Assembly (NCBI GenBank): GCA_945868215.1
Contig: CAMBLN010000005.1
Location: forward strand, 1 to 39,318
From: Opitutus sp. GAS368
GTDB lineage: Bacteria > Verrucomicrobiota > Verrucomicrobiia > Opitutales > Opitutaceae
DNA: 39,318 nucleotides
Reading direction: 5' to 3'
Notes under the pieces: generated by a model
The model's database searches: none
Told to the model about the DNA's origin: nothing
What the model saw: the letters and a program-made list of their open reading frames with translations, nothing else
In this document: positions 1-7,792 of the stretch, piece by piece
How the letters are laid out: every line of letters starts with the position of its first letter
How positions within the stretch are numbered: position 1 is the first letter of the stretch
Program-made: the position numbers and the translations under genes

Positions 1-453
1 CGGGCGTTTCCAAAGTCCGTAAAACTGGGCGAGGAGGAGGCGACCCTCCTTGTTGCCGGGGGCCTTGATCAAGCCTAGGCGGAAACCATAGAATGCCTCG
101 CGAAATTTTTGCTCTTTCAGGTGTTCCTGCGCCTTTTTGATAAGAAAATTACCACGGGCCACTTCCGAGGCGTCCCATCTAGCGGGTAGCAGTAGCATGT
201 CGGTGAACTTAACTTCCGTAAAACCGCGTCGATATTTTACAAATGTGTAGGCGGCTGAGGCCATTCCAAGCCATCCAAGAAGAGCGACGATCACGGTGCA
301 AACTGCTAGGCGCTTCCAATAAACCTGCACCTGCCATCCTTGGGATTTTCTACGAATGGAAATGGGAGCAAAGCGTTTGATGCCCTTCGGGGGTGAAGGT
401 ATGTGGGATGACGATTGCTTGAGGGCACCCGCTTTTGAGGTGGGCTCTGGCAT
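1..453 (-). CDS. Membrane-anchored protein with TPR-like C-terminal part, partial (3' end outside window)
   Basis: An open frame of 151 codons starts with ATG at 453 on the minus strand and runs off the window at base 1, so the C-terminus is missing. The first 47 residues are polar and basic (RRKSQGW, YWKRL). One membrane helix follows at about 48-71 (VCTVIVALLGWLGMASAAYT). The rest looks helical, with a TPR-like pattern around 100-148 (FLIKKAQEHLKEQKFREAFY, then LAQFYGLWKR). I do not recognise a named family, and a tetratricopeptide protein is the likeliest reading. It is divergent from the exopolysaccharide genes across a 246-bp gap, so it may belong to the same locus. Its base composition is as low in G+C as that of those neighbours. 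No Shine-Dalgarno sequence precedes the ATG. Confidence 0.75.
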   Translation of the reverse strand, partial: MPEPTSKAGALKQSSSHIPSPPKGIKRFAPISIRRKSQGWQVQVYWKRLAVCTVIVALLGWLGMASAAYTFVKYRRGFTEVKFTDMLLLPARWDASEVARGNFLIKKAQEHLKEQKFREAFYGFRLGLIKAPGNKEGRLLLAQFYGLWKRP

Positions 454-699
454 AACGAAATTTTTATTTGATCCGCTCAGACTGCTTTAAAATAACCTTG
501 CATCCGAAATTCGGTTGCATCTTGTTGGCGGCCTTCTCCCAGGACGCACGATTTTAACTCAAACTTAAGTATGCAATCTTGCGCTCGATCTTTTTTTAGC
601 AACATCCTTCTCGCCCGTGTCGTTGGCCTATTTGCTGCAACCTACGAATAATCTGTTTGAGTCCATCCCTGAACGTTTCCAACTTTGCCACACTTACTC
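454..699. promoter_or_regulatory. Divergent intergenic region of the exopolysaccharide locus
   Basis: This 246-bp A+T-rich gap separates two divergent genes and must hold promoters for both. An 11-bp palindrome, CCGAAATTCGG at 504-514, is flanked by TTGCAT-like sequence on each side and could be an operator. I cannot place -35 and -10 boxes with confidence, and I see no open frame in the gap that I would call a gene. Confidence 0.4.
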
Positions 700-1848
700 A
701 TGAAGAACATCGTCCGTAACCTGACTACCTTGAGCTGCGTTGCCAGTTCTGCCTTTGCCGCTCCGTTTCTCGCCATTGGTGACAACGCAGAGCTTTTTGC
801 CATTGCTGACCTAAGGGCGGCCTACAACGACAACATTCTCCTCGCACCATCGGGTCCTGACGAGGACGAGGATACGGTTGTTACGTTTGTCCCCGGTTTT
901 GATCTTGTTTATGGTAAGGATTCTTTGCTCAAGGGCAACCTTGTGGGAACTGCGACGCTGACCAGCTATTCTGACAACAGCGAACTTAACAATCAGTTGC
1001 TGGCTATCGCCGCCAACTCTTCATATGAGAGTGCCAGCTTGAGCCTGAATGCATTTGCTTCATTTAAAGAGCTTGATCAAGCGACGGTCGATGTGCTTCC
1101 CGGCGCATTTGGCAGGCTCGTCGAACGGCATATCGCATCCGTGGGCGTGAATGGCGAGTATGCGTTTTCCGAGAAGATCAGTTTGGGCAGCGGTGTTTCC
1201 TATAATCATGTTGATTACAAAGATCCCAACTATACCGAGCAGGAAGATTACACTGTGCCGGTGAACGTCTACTACGAGCTCACCCCCAAGGTTGATATCA
1301 GTGCCGGTATTCGTTATGTTAATACGCAATTGGATACCGGTATCGAATATGATGCCTTCTACTACAACGTAGGCGCACGCGGGTCTTTTACCCCCAAGCT
1401 CTCCGGTGCTTTCAGTGTTGGTTACAATACGCGTGACGCGAGTGGTCCTGGTGCCGTGGATGACGATGGTTCCATCGGTGCTGATGCCTCCCTCTCTTAT
1501 GCTTACAGCGATAAGACTCAGTTTACTCTCTCTTTGGCGCGTAATTACACCAACTCGGCTTCCGGTGGTGCGTCCTATGAAAACACCCAAGTTACCCTTG
1601 GTGCGAGCAACGCGATTACGGTTGACTGGCGTTTGAACGCTTCGATCACTTACCGCACGCTCGATTACCAAAATGTCGTTCCCAGCCGCACGGATGATTA
1701 CATCGAAGGCTCCATCGGTGCGACTTACATCATCAACAGCCATTTGAGTGCTTCGTTGTCTTATCTTTATCGCGAGAATACCTCCGATGTTGCGGGCAGC
1801 GAATTCTCCAACAACGTGGTGTCCCTGTCGCTTTCGGCCCGCTATTAA
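700..1848 (+). CDS. Outer-membrane beta-barrel protein of the exopolysaccharide locus
   Basis: The protein has 382 residues. I chose the ATG at 700 over the in-frame TTG at 685 because it gives a clean signal peptide (MKNIVRNLTTLSCVASSAFA, cleaved before APFL). The mature part is built of alternating polar/hydrophobic strands rich in Tyr, Ser, Asn and Gly. It ends in an aromatic residue after a beta strand (SLSLSARY), the usual C-terminal signature of Bam-assembled barrels. It resembles the beta-barrel porin 2 type proteins found beside bacterial polysaccharide export genes. Its likely role is an outer-membrane pore or accessory for the polymer handled by the next two genes; the role is inferred from position. 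Base composition is much lower in G+C than in the rest of the window (29 of 60 bases G or C in line 961-1020). An intrinsic terminator follows. Confidence 0.8.
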   Translation: MKNIVRNLTTLSCVASSAFAAPFLAIGDNAELFAIADLRAAYNDNILLAPSGPDEDEDTVVTFVPGFDLVYGKDSLLKGNLVGTATLTSYSDNSELNNQLLAIAANSSYESASLSLNAFASFKELDQATVDVLPGAFGRLVERHIASVGVNGEYAFSEKISLGSGVSYNHVDYKDPNYTEQEDYTVPVNVYYELTPKVDISAGIRYVNTQLDTGIEYDAFYYNVGARGSFTPKLSGAFSVGYNTRDASGPGAVDDDGSIGADASLSYAYSDKTQFTLSLARNYTNSASGGASYENTQVTLGASNAITVDWRLNASITYRTLDYQNVVPSRTDDYIEGSIGATYIINSHLSASLSYLYRENTSDVAGSEFSNNVVSLSLSARY

Positions 1849-1874
1849 TCGGGTCGGCTTGACCATTTCCATTC

Positions 1875-1912
1875 AACGGAAGAAGATCCTTCGGTCTTCT
1901 TCCGTTTTTTTT
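1875..1912 (+). terminator. Intrinsic terminator after the beta-barrel gene
   Basis: A perfect 10-bp stem (CGGAAGAAGA at 1877-1886 with TCTTCTTCCG at 1895-1904) with an 8-base loop is followed by nine T residues at 1905-1913. It lies only about 10 bases before the next gene, so it may act as an attenuator that lowers wza/wzc expression relative to the barrel. Confidence 0.85.
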
Positions 1913-1925
1913 TCCCGTTGTGACT

Positions 1926-2534
1926 ATGTCGTCCAAGATACTATTCCCGATTTGCTTTCTGTGTTCGTTGATTCTTCCGTTTTCACTTTCGGGTGAAGAG
2001 GAAAAAAGACCACTGCCGGCGGCGGCGGCGCTTGATTACGTCCTGCTGCCTTCGGATTTGCTTAGTGTGCAGATATTCCAAGAGGAAAATCTGAAGCGGG
2101 ACGTGCGTATTTCCAAGGAGTATTCCATCACGTTACCTTTGATCGGCAAGGTTGACTTGAAGGGGAAAACCCTTCGGCAAGCCGAAGATCTGATTCGGGA
2201 ATTATATGACCGGGATTACCTGGTTAATCCCCAAGTGAATGTGGTCGTGGTCGAGTATGCTCAGCGTTCGGTCAACGTGATTGGCCAAGTCAACCAACCG
2301 GGGGCGGTTTTGTTTCCGCAAGAGCAGGGATTGACTCTTTTGGACGCAATTTCCCGGGCGGGTGGTTTTAGCCGGCTTGCCGATCGCAAGCAGGTTAAAT
2401 TGACCAGAACCAACGCCGACGGAAAAACCGACACTTACATTATCAATGCAAATGATCTCATCGGTGGTAGTTCCAGCAACAGTTGGCCCTTGCTGGTGAA
2501 CGATATCATTTTTGTGCCGGAACGAATTATCTAA
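1926..2534 (+). CDS. Polysaccharide export protein, Wza-like (Poly_export + SLBB)
   Basis: The product is 202 residues long from the ATG at 1926; an in-frame GTG at 1920 would add two residues. Residues 1-22 form a signal peptide (LFPICFLCSLILPFSLSG). A cysteine lies within the hydrophobic stretch, but I see no convincing lipobox. A Poly_export domain covers about 37-115 (DYVLLPSDLLSVQIF, then PLIGKVDLKGKTLRQAE). An SLBB domain follows at about 116-165 (VNVIGQVNQPGAV, LTLLDAISRAGGFSRLAD). Proteins of this family form the periplasmic/outer-membrane channel that passes capsule or exopolysaccharide out of the cell together with a Wzc-type copolymerase. It is much shorter than E. coli Wza (about 380 residues) and lacks the extra SLBB repeat and C-terminal helix. 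The upstream beta-barrel may therefore supply the outer-membrane pore. It is probably co-transcribed with the kinase gene 18 bases downstream. Confidence 0.88.
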   Translation: MSSKILFPICFLCSLILPFSLSGEEEKRPLPAAAALDYVLLPSDLLSVQIFQEENLKRDVRISKEYSITLPLIGKVDLKGKTLRQAEDLIRELYDRDYLVNPQVNVVVVEYAQRSVNVIGQVNQPGAVLFPQEQGLTLLDAISRAGGFSRLADRKQVKLTRTNADGKTDTYIINANDLIGGSSSNSWPLLVNDIIFVPERII

Positions 2535-2552
2535 AGCCCAAGGCTATTTTTC

Positions 2553-4775
2553 ATGGATCAGAATTTAAAGCATCAGTCCCAAGGCGGCAATCGTTCTGGG
2601 GAATACGGGTATGGCGGAGGGTATGCAGGATATTCTGCCGTCGGCTATGGCGGCGAGAGTTCGATGCAGCGCGGGTTTCGAGATTATGCCCTGATCCTTC
2701 GCGAGCGCATTTGGTATGTGATCGTGGTCTTCCTAGTCGTGTTTTCATCGGCTTTGGTTTACACGTTCAGCCAGACAAAAATTTATCAGGCTGCGGCCAG
2801 CGTTCACATTTTGCGCAGCGCGCCGAATGTGATGAACAAGGTCGAGGACATCATTGATGACAAGGTCCGCGGCACGGAAGATTTGAACACGGTGGTGGAA
2901 GTTCTAAGCAGTGGTTCCATCATTCAGAAGGTTGCTGAGCGTATCACGGGCGAAGATATGCGTCTGTTCATGGCCCCTTATGAAAAGGGCAAAGGGAGCG
3001 ATCCGGTCACGCCGTTGGAAGTGCTGGGAGAAAACCGTAAGATCGTTCCCAAGCGTCTGAGCTTGGTCATCAACGTGGTTTACACTCATCCGGACCGGCA
3101 AATTGCTGCGAAGGTCGCCAATCTATTTGTCGATGAGTTCATCACCTACAATACGCGGGTTCGCATCGAGGAATCGATGAAGGCGGTGGAGGAGTTGAAG
3201 ATTCGTGCAGAGCAGCAGGAGCGGACGGTTCGCGAGCTGGCCAACGAGTTGCAGACGTATCGCGAGAAGAACAACATGATCTCGCTGGATCAGCGCAAAG
3301 ACATCGTTACGGAAAAGCTAAAAGCGCTGAATCTTTACGTCACGCAGACCGAGGCGAAGTTGAAGGACGCGGAGATTCGTTGGAGGCAGGTGCAGGAGCG
3401 GCGTGCGGCCGGAGGCGATCTCACGGAGCTCTCATTTATTTCGGGACAGCCGCTGATCGACCAGCTGGTCAAAGATGTGTCCGGAAAAAAAATCCTGGTG
3501 GCGCAGTTGCGGGATCGTTACCGCGAAAAGCATCCGATCATGATGGAGACCATGAATTCGCTGGCTCAAGCCGAGCGTGAGTTGGTCAGGGCCATTGAAA
3601 ATGCCGAGGCGACCATCGAATCCGAATACCAAAACGCGCGCAGGAACGACGAACAGGCGCGCGCATCTTTGGTGCAAGCCGGCGTGGAAACGATGGCGCT
3701 CGACCGTGCCGCCGTTGAATACGACGAGCGTGCGCGGAAACTGATGATCAACGACGAGCTTTTGCAGAATCTGATCGGGCGTATGCGCGACACCACGATG
3801 ATCGCCACGATGGAAACACAAAGCGCACGCGTGGTGGACAAAGCGTCTCCTCCTCCGGAACATGATTATGTTTCGCCGAAAATTGCTCTGAATCTGGGCC
3901 TCGGGTTCGTCTTTGGTTTGGGGCTCGGTTTGGCCTTTGCCTTCTTTGTGGCATTTATCGATGACCGGGTGAAGAGCTCGTTTGATATCGAGGCGGTCGT
4001 CGGGTTGCCCCTGATCGGCATTATTCCGCAGATCAAAAAGATGGAGCAGCCGGACAAGGCTCAGATCGTCGTGAACAACGCGGACCGGCAGGTATGTGAA
4101 GCGTTTCTTACCCTCCACTCCAGCTTGCGCCTGAAGGATGAAAGCAAGAATGCGCAGTGTATCCTTACGACCAGCACGATTCCTGGTGAGGGTAAATCAT
4201 TCACCACGACCAATCTTGCCCTGACGTTTGCCGCGCATGGTGAGCGGGTTGCCATCGTTGACTGCGATCTTCGCAAGCCGAACATCCACAAATCATTTCG
4301 TTTGGAAAATCGCAAAGGTGTGATCGATATTTGCGCCGGCACGGCGACGATTGATGATGTGGTGATCCGCGGGGTTCACCCCAATCTCGACGTGATTCCG
4401 ACGGGTGGGCGTGCGAAAAACCCGACGCAGATTCTTAACGGGAAAGCGTTCGAGTCGATGATCTCGGATTTGCGCAAGCGCTATGATCGTGTGTTCTTCG
4501 ACACGCCTCCGCTGGCTGCGGTGAGCGATGCGTTGATCATCCTGCCGTTGGTCGATGGCTCGGTGTTCACGATTTTCTTCAACAAGGTTCGCCGCAAGGC
4601 CGCGCAGTTCAGCGCGAAGAAACTCTCGGAAACCAATGTGCCGGTTTTTGGCGCGGTGCTCAACGGTCTGAATCTCGCCGTATCCGGTTATTACTACGCG
4701 CAATATTACGACAAGTCCTACAAGGATTACTACGTCGTGATGTCGAAGGACGATCCGACACCGGAACGCGAATAA
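2553..4775 (+). CDS. Wzc-like polysaccharide copolymerase / bacterial tyrosine autokinase
   Basis: The protein has 740 residues. A Gly/Tyr-rich cytoplasmic N-terminus (residues 17-34, with Tyr 18, 20, 24, 27 and 32) precedes transmembrane helix 1 at about 53-71. A Wzz chain-length domain and long coiled coils lie at about 205-400. Transmembrane helix 2 is at about 445-468. The C-terminal BY-kinase ATPase has Walker A (TIPGEGKSFT, 542-551), Walker A' (VAIVDCDLRKP, from 567) and Walker B (RVFFDTPP, from 646). The tail carries eight tyrosines between 713 and 727 (GYYYAQYYDKSYKDYY), the usual autophosphorylation cluster. Such proteins control polymer length and export by cycling between phosphorylated oligomers and dephosphorylated monomers. 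No phosphatase gene lies nearby in the window. Start: ATG at 2553, with only a distant AAGG upstream. The Tyr-rich N-terminus is unusual. Confidence 0.93.
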   Translation: MDQNLKHQSQGGNRSGEYGYGGGYAGYSAVGYGGESSMQRGFRDYALILRERIWYVIVVFLVVFSSALVYTFSQTKIYQAAASVHILRSAPNVMNKVEDIIDDKVRGTEDLNTVVEVLSSGSIIQKVAERITGEDMRLFMAPYEKGKGSDPVTPLEVLGENRKIVPKRLSLVINVVYTHPDRQIAAKVANLFVDEFITYNTRVRIEESMKAVEELKIRAEQQERTVRELANELQTYREKNNMISLDQRKDIVTEKLKALNLYVTQTEAKLKDAEIRWRQVQERRAAGGDLTELSFISGQPLIDQLVKDVSGKKILVAQLRDRYREKHPIMMETMNSLAQAERELVRAIENAEATIESEYQNARRNDEQARASLVQAGVETMALDRAAVEYDERARKLMINDELLQNLIGRMRDTTMIATMETQSARVVDKASPPPEHDYVSPKIALNLGLGFVFGLGLGLAFAFFVAFIDDRVKSSFDIEAVVGLPLIGIIPQIKKMEQPDKAQIVVNNADRQVCEAFLTLHSSLRLKDESKNAQCILTTSTIPGEGKSFTTTNLALTFAAHGERVAIVDCDLRKPNIHKSFRLENRKGVIDICAGTATIDDVVIRGVHPNLDVIPTGGRAKNPTQILNGKAFESMISDLRKRYDRVFFDTPPLAAVSDALIILPLVDGSVFTIFFNKVRRKAAQFSAKKLSETNVPVFGAVLNGLNLAVSGYYYAQYYDKSYKDYYVVMSKDDPTPERE

Positions 4776-4810
4776 TTCGGCGGCTGGTAGTGCCGATCTC
4801 GGGATATTTC

Positions 4811-4839
4811 AAAGCGGACCGGGACTGGTCCGCTTTTTT
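4811..4839 (+). terminator. Bidirectional intrinsic terminator between wzc-like gene and tsaC/sua5
   Basis: A perfect 9-bp stem (AAGCGGACC at 4812-4820 with GGTCCGCTT at 4827-4835), a 6-base loop and six T residues lie between convergent genes. The A residues on the left make it usable on the minus strand too. Confidence 0.85.
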
Positions 4840-4843
4840 GTGT

Positions 4844-5845
4844 TCAGCGCTTGGCGGCGGCGCGGCGGAGGCGGTCGTTGACGGCCAGAGCGAGCGCGTC
4901 GGCTCCGGGTGCGAGTTCGGCGTGGATGTGCGACCAAGTGCCGTTGTCGAGTGTGCGGAGCCGGTCGAAGAGATTATGCGCGGCCTGATCGAAGGCGTTA
5001 GGAGCTTCGGCGAGCCAGAAGGTGTTGGGGCCGGTGACCGCGGGTTTTTGGATGAAGAGCAGCGCTTCGCGGGCGGTGGCTTTGCGGATGAGCGCGGGTG
5101 TGAGTTTTTTTACCAACGTGAGAGGCGTGCGCGGGCTGTAGTGGCGTTCGAGCAGGCCGGGGGAGACGGCGGCGGATGCGGCGGGCACGGGCCGGCGGTG
5201 GAGGGTGATTTTGCGGCCCAGCACGCGGGCCAATGCTTCGCGGGAGACTGCGCCGGGACGGAGCAGCACGGGGTGTTTGGGGTCGCGTAAATCCAAGATG
5301 GTGGATTCGACGCCGATCTTGGCGGAGCCGCCATCGAGGATGTGGTTGATGCGTTTGCCGAGACCGTCGAAGACATGGGCGGCGGTGGTCGGGCTGACGT
5401 AGCCGAAAGGGTTGGCGCTGGGAGCGGCGAGCGGGCGTCCGCTGAGGCGGATGAGCTCGCGGAAAAGTTGATGGGACGGCAGGCGCACGGCGACGCTGGG
5501 AAGACCGGAGGTGACGATGTCGGGCACGTTATCCCGTTTGGGAAGCACGAGGGTGAGCGGACCGGGCCAGAAGAGTTTGGCGACTTTGCGCGCGGCGTCG
5601 TTGAGGACGGCGACCGTGTCGGCTTGTTCAACGCTGGCGACGTGGACGATAAGGGGATCGTTGGCGGGGCGACCCTTGGCGCGGAAGATTGCGCGGCAGG
5701 CCTTGGCATTGAGGGCGTCGGCGGCCAGACCGTAAACGGTTTCGGTGGGGGCGGCGACGAGTCCGCCCTCGGCAAGGACACGGGCGAGCCGCGCGAGGTT
5801 ACGCGGAGTGGGGCGGTAAATTTTGGCGGAAGGCGTCGCGGTCAT
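4844..5845 (-). CDS. sua5: Threonylcarbamoyl-AMP synthase (Sua5/YrdC/YwlC family)
   Basis: The 333-residue protein makes threonylcarbamoyl-adenylate from threonine, bicarbonate and ATP, the first step of t6A37 modification of tRNAs reading ANN codons. Residues 1-205 form the YrdC domain, with PTETVYGLAADA (33-44), KGRP (57-60), the SAN motif (143-145) and VESTI (179-183). Residues 228-238 carry the SPGLLERHYSP linker typical of full-length Sua5, followed by the C-terminal Sua5 Rossmann-like domain. The two-domain form distinguishes it from the short TsaC of E. coli. The start is ATG at 5845, directly after the bS18 terminator, with no Shine-Dalgarno sequence. It lies downstream of rpsR on the same strand, probably with its own transcription start or read-through. 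Confidence 0.95.
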   Translation of the reverse strand: MTATPSAKIYRPTPRNLARLARVLAEGGLVAAPTETVYGLAADALNAKACRAIFRAKGRPANDPLIVHVASVEQADTVAVLNDAARKVAKLFWPGPLTLVLPKRDNVPDIVTSGLPSVAVRLPSHQLFRELIRLSGRPLAAPSANPFGYVSPTTAAHVFDGLGKRINHILDGGSAKIGVESTILDLRDPKHPVLLRPGAVSREALARVLGRKITLHRRPVPAASAAVSPGLLERHYSPRTPLTLVKKLTPALIRKATAREALLFIQKPAVTGPNTFWLAEAPNAFDQAAHNLFDRLRTLDNGTWSHIHAELAPGADALALAVNDRLRRAAAKR

Positions 5846-5851
5846 GGCATG

Positions 5852-5883
5852 AAAAAGGCCGGAGGGATGAGCTCCGGCCTTTG
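5852..5883 (-). terminator. Intrinsic terminator of rpsR
   Basis: An 11-bp perfect stem (AAAGGCCGGAG at 5854-5864 with CTCCGGCCTTT at 5872-5882) reads on the minus strand into five T residues (A run 5852-5856). It lies 22 bases past the rpsR stop and just before the sua5 start. Confidence 0.85.
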
Positions 5884-5904
5884 CTGAAAAACCTTACCGG
5901 TCGC

Positions 5905-6099
5905 TTAGAGGGCGAGCAGGTTGTTACGGGACTGTTTGATGGTCTTCGTAATCGCGCGCTGCTGCTTGGCGGACAGGTGGGTGTATTTGCGCGGAAGGAT
6001 CTTACCGGTGTCGGTAACGAAGTTGCGCATGGCCTGGGGCGTGGTGAACGGAATGTTCTCCGCGTTGACGGTCTGCTGGGTGGTTTCGGTCGTGCTCAT
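5905..6099 (-). CDS. rpsR: Small ribosomal subunit protein bS18
   Basis: The 64-residue protein is recognisable from its central block (GKILPRKYTHLSAKQQRAIT) and the C-terminal KTIKQSRNNLLAL. This matches bS18, which binds 16S rRNA with bS6 in the platform of the 30S subunit. I chose ATG 6099 (MSTTETTQQ) because the longer upstream frame translates into a nonconserved stretch and would overlap the promoter. The zinc-ribbon cysteines found in some paralogues are absent, so it is a C-minus form. It stands alone: no rpsF, ssb or rplI, its usual partners, is adjacent. A -35 TTGACA box lies upstream. Confidence 0.93.
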   Translation of the reverse strand: MSTTETTQQTVNAENIPFTTPQAMRNFVTDTGKILPRKYTHLSAKQQRAITKTIKQSRNNLLAL

Positions 6100-6114
6100 T
6101 TGAAAAAGGGGAGA

Positions 6115-6144
6115 ATGAAAGCCTGTGCAGCCAAAGATTGTCAA
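6115..6144 (-). promoter_or_regulatory. Candidate sigma-70 type promoter of rpsR
   Basis: On the minus strand a perfect TTGACA (6144-6139) and TTTCAT (6120-6115, four of six matches to TATAAT) are spaced by 18 bases. They lie 16-45 bases upstream of the bS18 start codon. The -10 box is weak. Confidence 0.4.
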
Positions 6145-6155
6145 CCTGCAATCCA

Positions 6156-6172
6156 GCACCCAACGTGGGTGC
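6156..6172. other. Short inverted repeat between rpsR and tRNA-Arg
   Basis: A perfect 7-bp inverted repeat (GCACCCA / TGGGTGC) with a 3-base loop lies between two divergent stable-RNA/ribosomal genes. It could be an operator or an RNA hairpin, and I cannot tell which. Confidence 0.3.
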
Positions 6173-6189
6173 CGATTTGGAGTTTTGCG

Positions 6190-6264
6190 GTCCCTGTAGT
6201 TCAACGGATAGAACAGTCGTTTCCTAAACGACGGATCCGGGTTCGATTCCCGGCGGGGGCACCA
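6190..6264 (+). tRNA. tRNA-Arg, anticodon CCT
   Basis: A full cloverleaf can be folded. The acceptor GTCCCTG pairs with CGGGGGC (two G-U pairs). There is a D-arm with GTTC/GAAC, an anticodon stem GTCGT/ACGAC with loop TTCCTAA, and a T-arm CCGGG/CCCGG with loop TTCGATT. The loop gives anticodon CCT, which reads the arginine codon AGG. Discriminator A and a genome-encoded CCA end at 6261-6264. A weak hairpin (ACGCC/GGCGT, 6303-6318) lies downstream, before gspG. Confidence 0.96.
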
Positions 6265-6335
6265 GCTTTCAAATCGCTTTTGCAGCAGGCTCCCGCAACT
6301 TTACGCCCTTTCAGGCGTCTTCCACTCTCAAGCGT

Positions 6336-6782
6336 ATGCGTTTTCCCCATCGTAACTCCCTTCGCGCGGCCCGCCGTGCGTTCACTCTGCTCGAAATTCT
6401 CGTCGTTCTGGCGATCATCGGCCTCTTGGTAGGCTTGGCGGTCACCCGCGTGGGCGGGATTTTTGGCGCGAAACAGGAAGACATCGCCCGTCTTTTTGTG
6501 AATTCGAGCGTCAAAACCCCGCTCACGGCCTACCGCATCGACATGGGCGGGTATCCCTCGACGGCGGAAGGTTTGCAGGCGTTGGTTTCGGCGCCGCAGA
6601 ACAAGGGTGACAACTGGAAAGGGCCCTACATCGAGTCTCCGGGTGGCAAGCTGCCGGTCGATCCGTGGCAGGAGGCTTACGTTTACCGGTTTCCGGGCGT
6701 GAAAAACAAGGACAGCTACGATCTTTATTCGAAGGGGGCGGACAAGACGGAAGGCACGGCCGACGATATCGGCAATTGGTAA
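6336..6782 (+). CDS. gspG: Type II secretion major pseudopilin GspG
   Basis: The 148-residue protein is the main subunit of the periplasmic pseudopilus that pushes folded proteins through the secretin. It has a short basic leader (MRFPHRNSLRAARR), the prepilin motif FTLLEILVVLAI and one hydrophobic helix (17-38). The C-terminal half is conserved in GspG (YRIDMGGYPSTAEGLQAL; WKGPYI; PVDPW) and ends in the calcium-site region with SKGADKTEGTADDIGNW. Unusually the residue before the cleavage site is alanine (RRA^FTLLE) instead of the near-invariant glycine. It is the first gene of the plus-strand operon gspGHIJKLM, 71 bases after tRNA-Arg. The start is ATG at 6336 with no Shine-Dalgarno sequence. 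Confidence 0.95.
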   Translation: MRFPHRNSLRAARRAFTLLEILVVLAIIGLLVGLAVTRVGGIFGAKQEDIARLFVNSSVKTPLTAYRIDMGGYPSTAEGLQALVSAPQNKGDNWKGPYIESPGGKLPVDPWQEAYVYRFPGVKNKDSYDLYSKGADKTEGTADDIGNW

Positions 6783-6812
6783 GCCGGACGGAGTTTGACC
6801 GGCCCGCGCCCC

Positions 6813-7334
6813 ATGTTTGCATCCGCTTCGAGAACCGCCGGTGGCCGGGGCGGGTTTACGTTGATCGAAGTGCTGGTGTCGATCGCGCTGATCGCGCTGC
6901 TCACGGGCGTGCTGGTGGTGGGCACGACGCGTTTATTGCGCGAGCGGCCGATGTCGGCGGATGAATTTTTCTGGGCGGCGGTCGCGGAAGTGAGGAAGGA
7001 TGCGCTGCTGACGAATCGCGAAGTGCGGTTGAGTCTGGATACGGAGAAAGCCGAGTTGGTGGCCACGTCGGACGGGGCGGAGACAAGGCATCCGTTTGTG
7101 GCGAAGGAGACGGCGGAGCTTGATTTTCTGGCGGCGAAACCGCCCGGCGGGGGATCCTCGATTTTATTGGGCGGGCAGTTGGTGGAAACGCAGACGATTC
7201 CGTTTGTGACGTTTTATGGCGACGGGACCTGTTCGCCGTTTCGCGTGCAGTTGAAGAGCAGAAACGGGGCTCGGGTGCTGGAGATCGATCCCTGGACCTG
7301 CGCGCCGATGTTGTCAGCCGAAGCACCCCGATGA
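6813..7334 (+). CDS. gspH: Type II secretion minor pseudopilin, GspH-like
   Basis: The product has 173 residues from ATG 6813; an in-frame TTG at 6795 would add six. The leader ends in RGG^FTLIEVLVSIALIALL, a standard prepilin peptidase site with Gly at -1 and Glu at +5. A helix of about 20 hydrophobic residues follows, then a soluble beta-rich domain starting near ADEFFWAAVAEVRKDALL. Low sequence identity is normal for GspH. The assignment rests on the pseudopilin N-terminus, the size and the position straight after GspG. It sits in the predicted pseudopilus near the tip complex. Its stop overlaps the next start by ATGA (7331-7334), so translation is probably coupled. Confidence 0.82.
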   Translation: MFASASRTAGGRGGFTLIEVLVSIALIALLTGVLVVGTTRLLRERPMSADEFFWAAVAEVRKDALLTNREVRLSLDTEKAELVATSDGAETRHPFVAKETAELDFLAAKPPGGGSSILLGGQLVETQTIPFVTFYGDGTCSPFRVQLKSRNGARVLEIDPWTCAPMLSAEAPR

Positions 7335-7792
7335 AACGCAACGGCCACGCGGGGTTCACGCTTATTGAGGTCATGTTTGCGCTGGCGATTTTCGCGCTGG
7401 CGGCGGTGGTGCTGGCGACGGCGTATGTGAACGTGCTGACGGGTTATGAAGTCGCGCGGCGGGCGACGGTGAGTGATCCCGAGACGGCTTTTGCGCGTGC
7501 GCAGTTGCTGGCGCAGCCGGATGTGGATCTGGCGCGGCAAGGAGGGGATTTCGAGGCGGCGGACGGGCGGCGGGTGCGGTGGACGGCGACGATCGATCCG
7601 ACGAATACGGCGGATCTTTTTACGGTGACGTTTGAGTGCGAGCTGGACGCGGTGGATTCGCTGAAGGCGCATACAGTCCGTCAGGTGTTTCGCGTGTTGA
7701 GGCCGACCTGGTCGGTGGAGGCGGATCGCGAGACGTTGCGGGCCGAGGCAAAGGAACGCATTCTCAAGATCATGGAAGGGGTGAACCAATGA
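7331..7792 (+). CDS. gspI: Type II secretion minor pseudopilin, GspI-like
   Basis: The 153-residue protein begins MKRNGHAG^FTLIEVMFALAIF. This is a short leader, a prepilin cleavage site with Gly at -1 and Glu at +5, and a membrane helix to about residue 32. A compact soluble domain of roughly 115 residues follows (VRWTATIDPTNTADLFTVTF). Size and operon position (H-I-J order) fit GspI, which with GspJ and GspK forms the tip of the pseudopilus and starts its assembly. It overlaps the genes on both sides by four bases. Confidence 0.83.
   Translation: MKRNGHAGFTLIEVMFALAIFALAAVVLATAYVNVLTGYEVARRATVSDPETAFARAQLLAQPDVDLARQGGDFEAADGRRVRWTATIDPTNTADLFTVTFECELDAVDSLKAHTVRQVFRVLRPTWSVEADRETLRAEAKERILKIMEGVNQ

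Noticed and set aside
7636-7788. Upstream start of gspJ
   Set aside because: It would overlap gspI deeply and place the prepilin leader far inside the protein.
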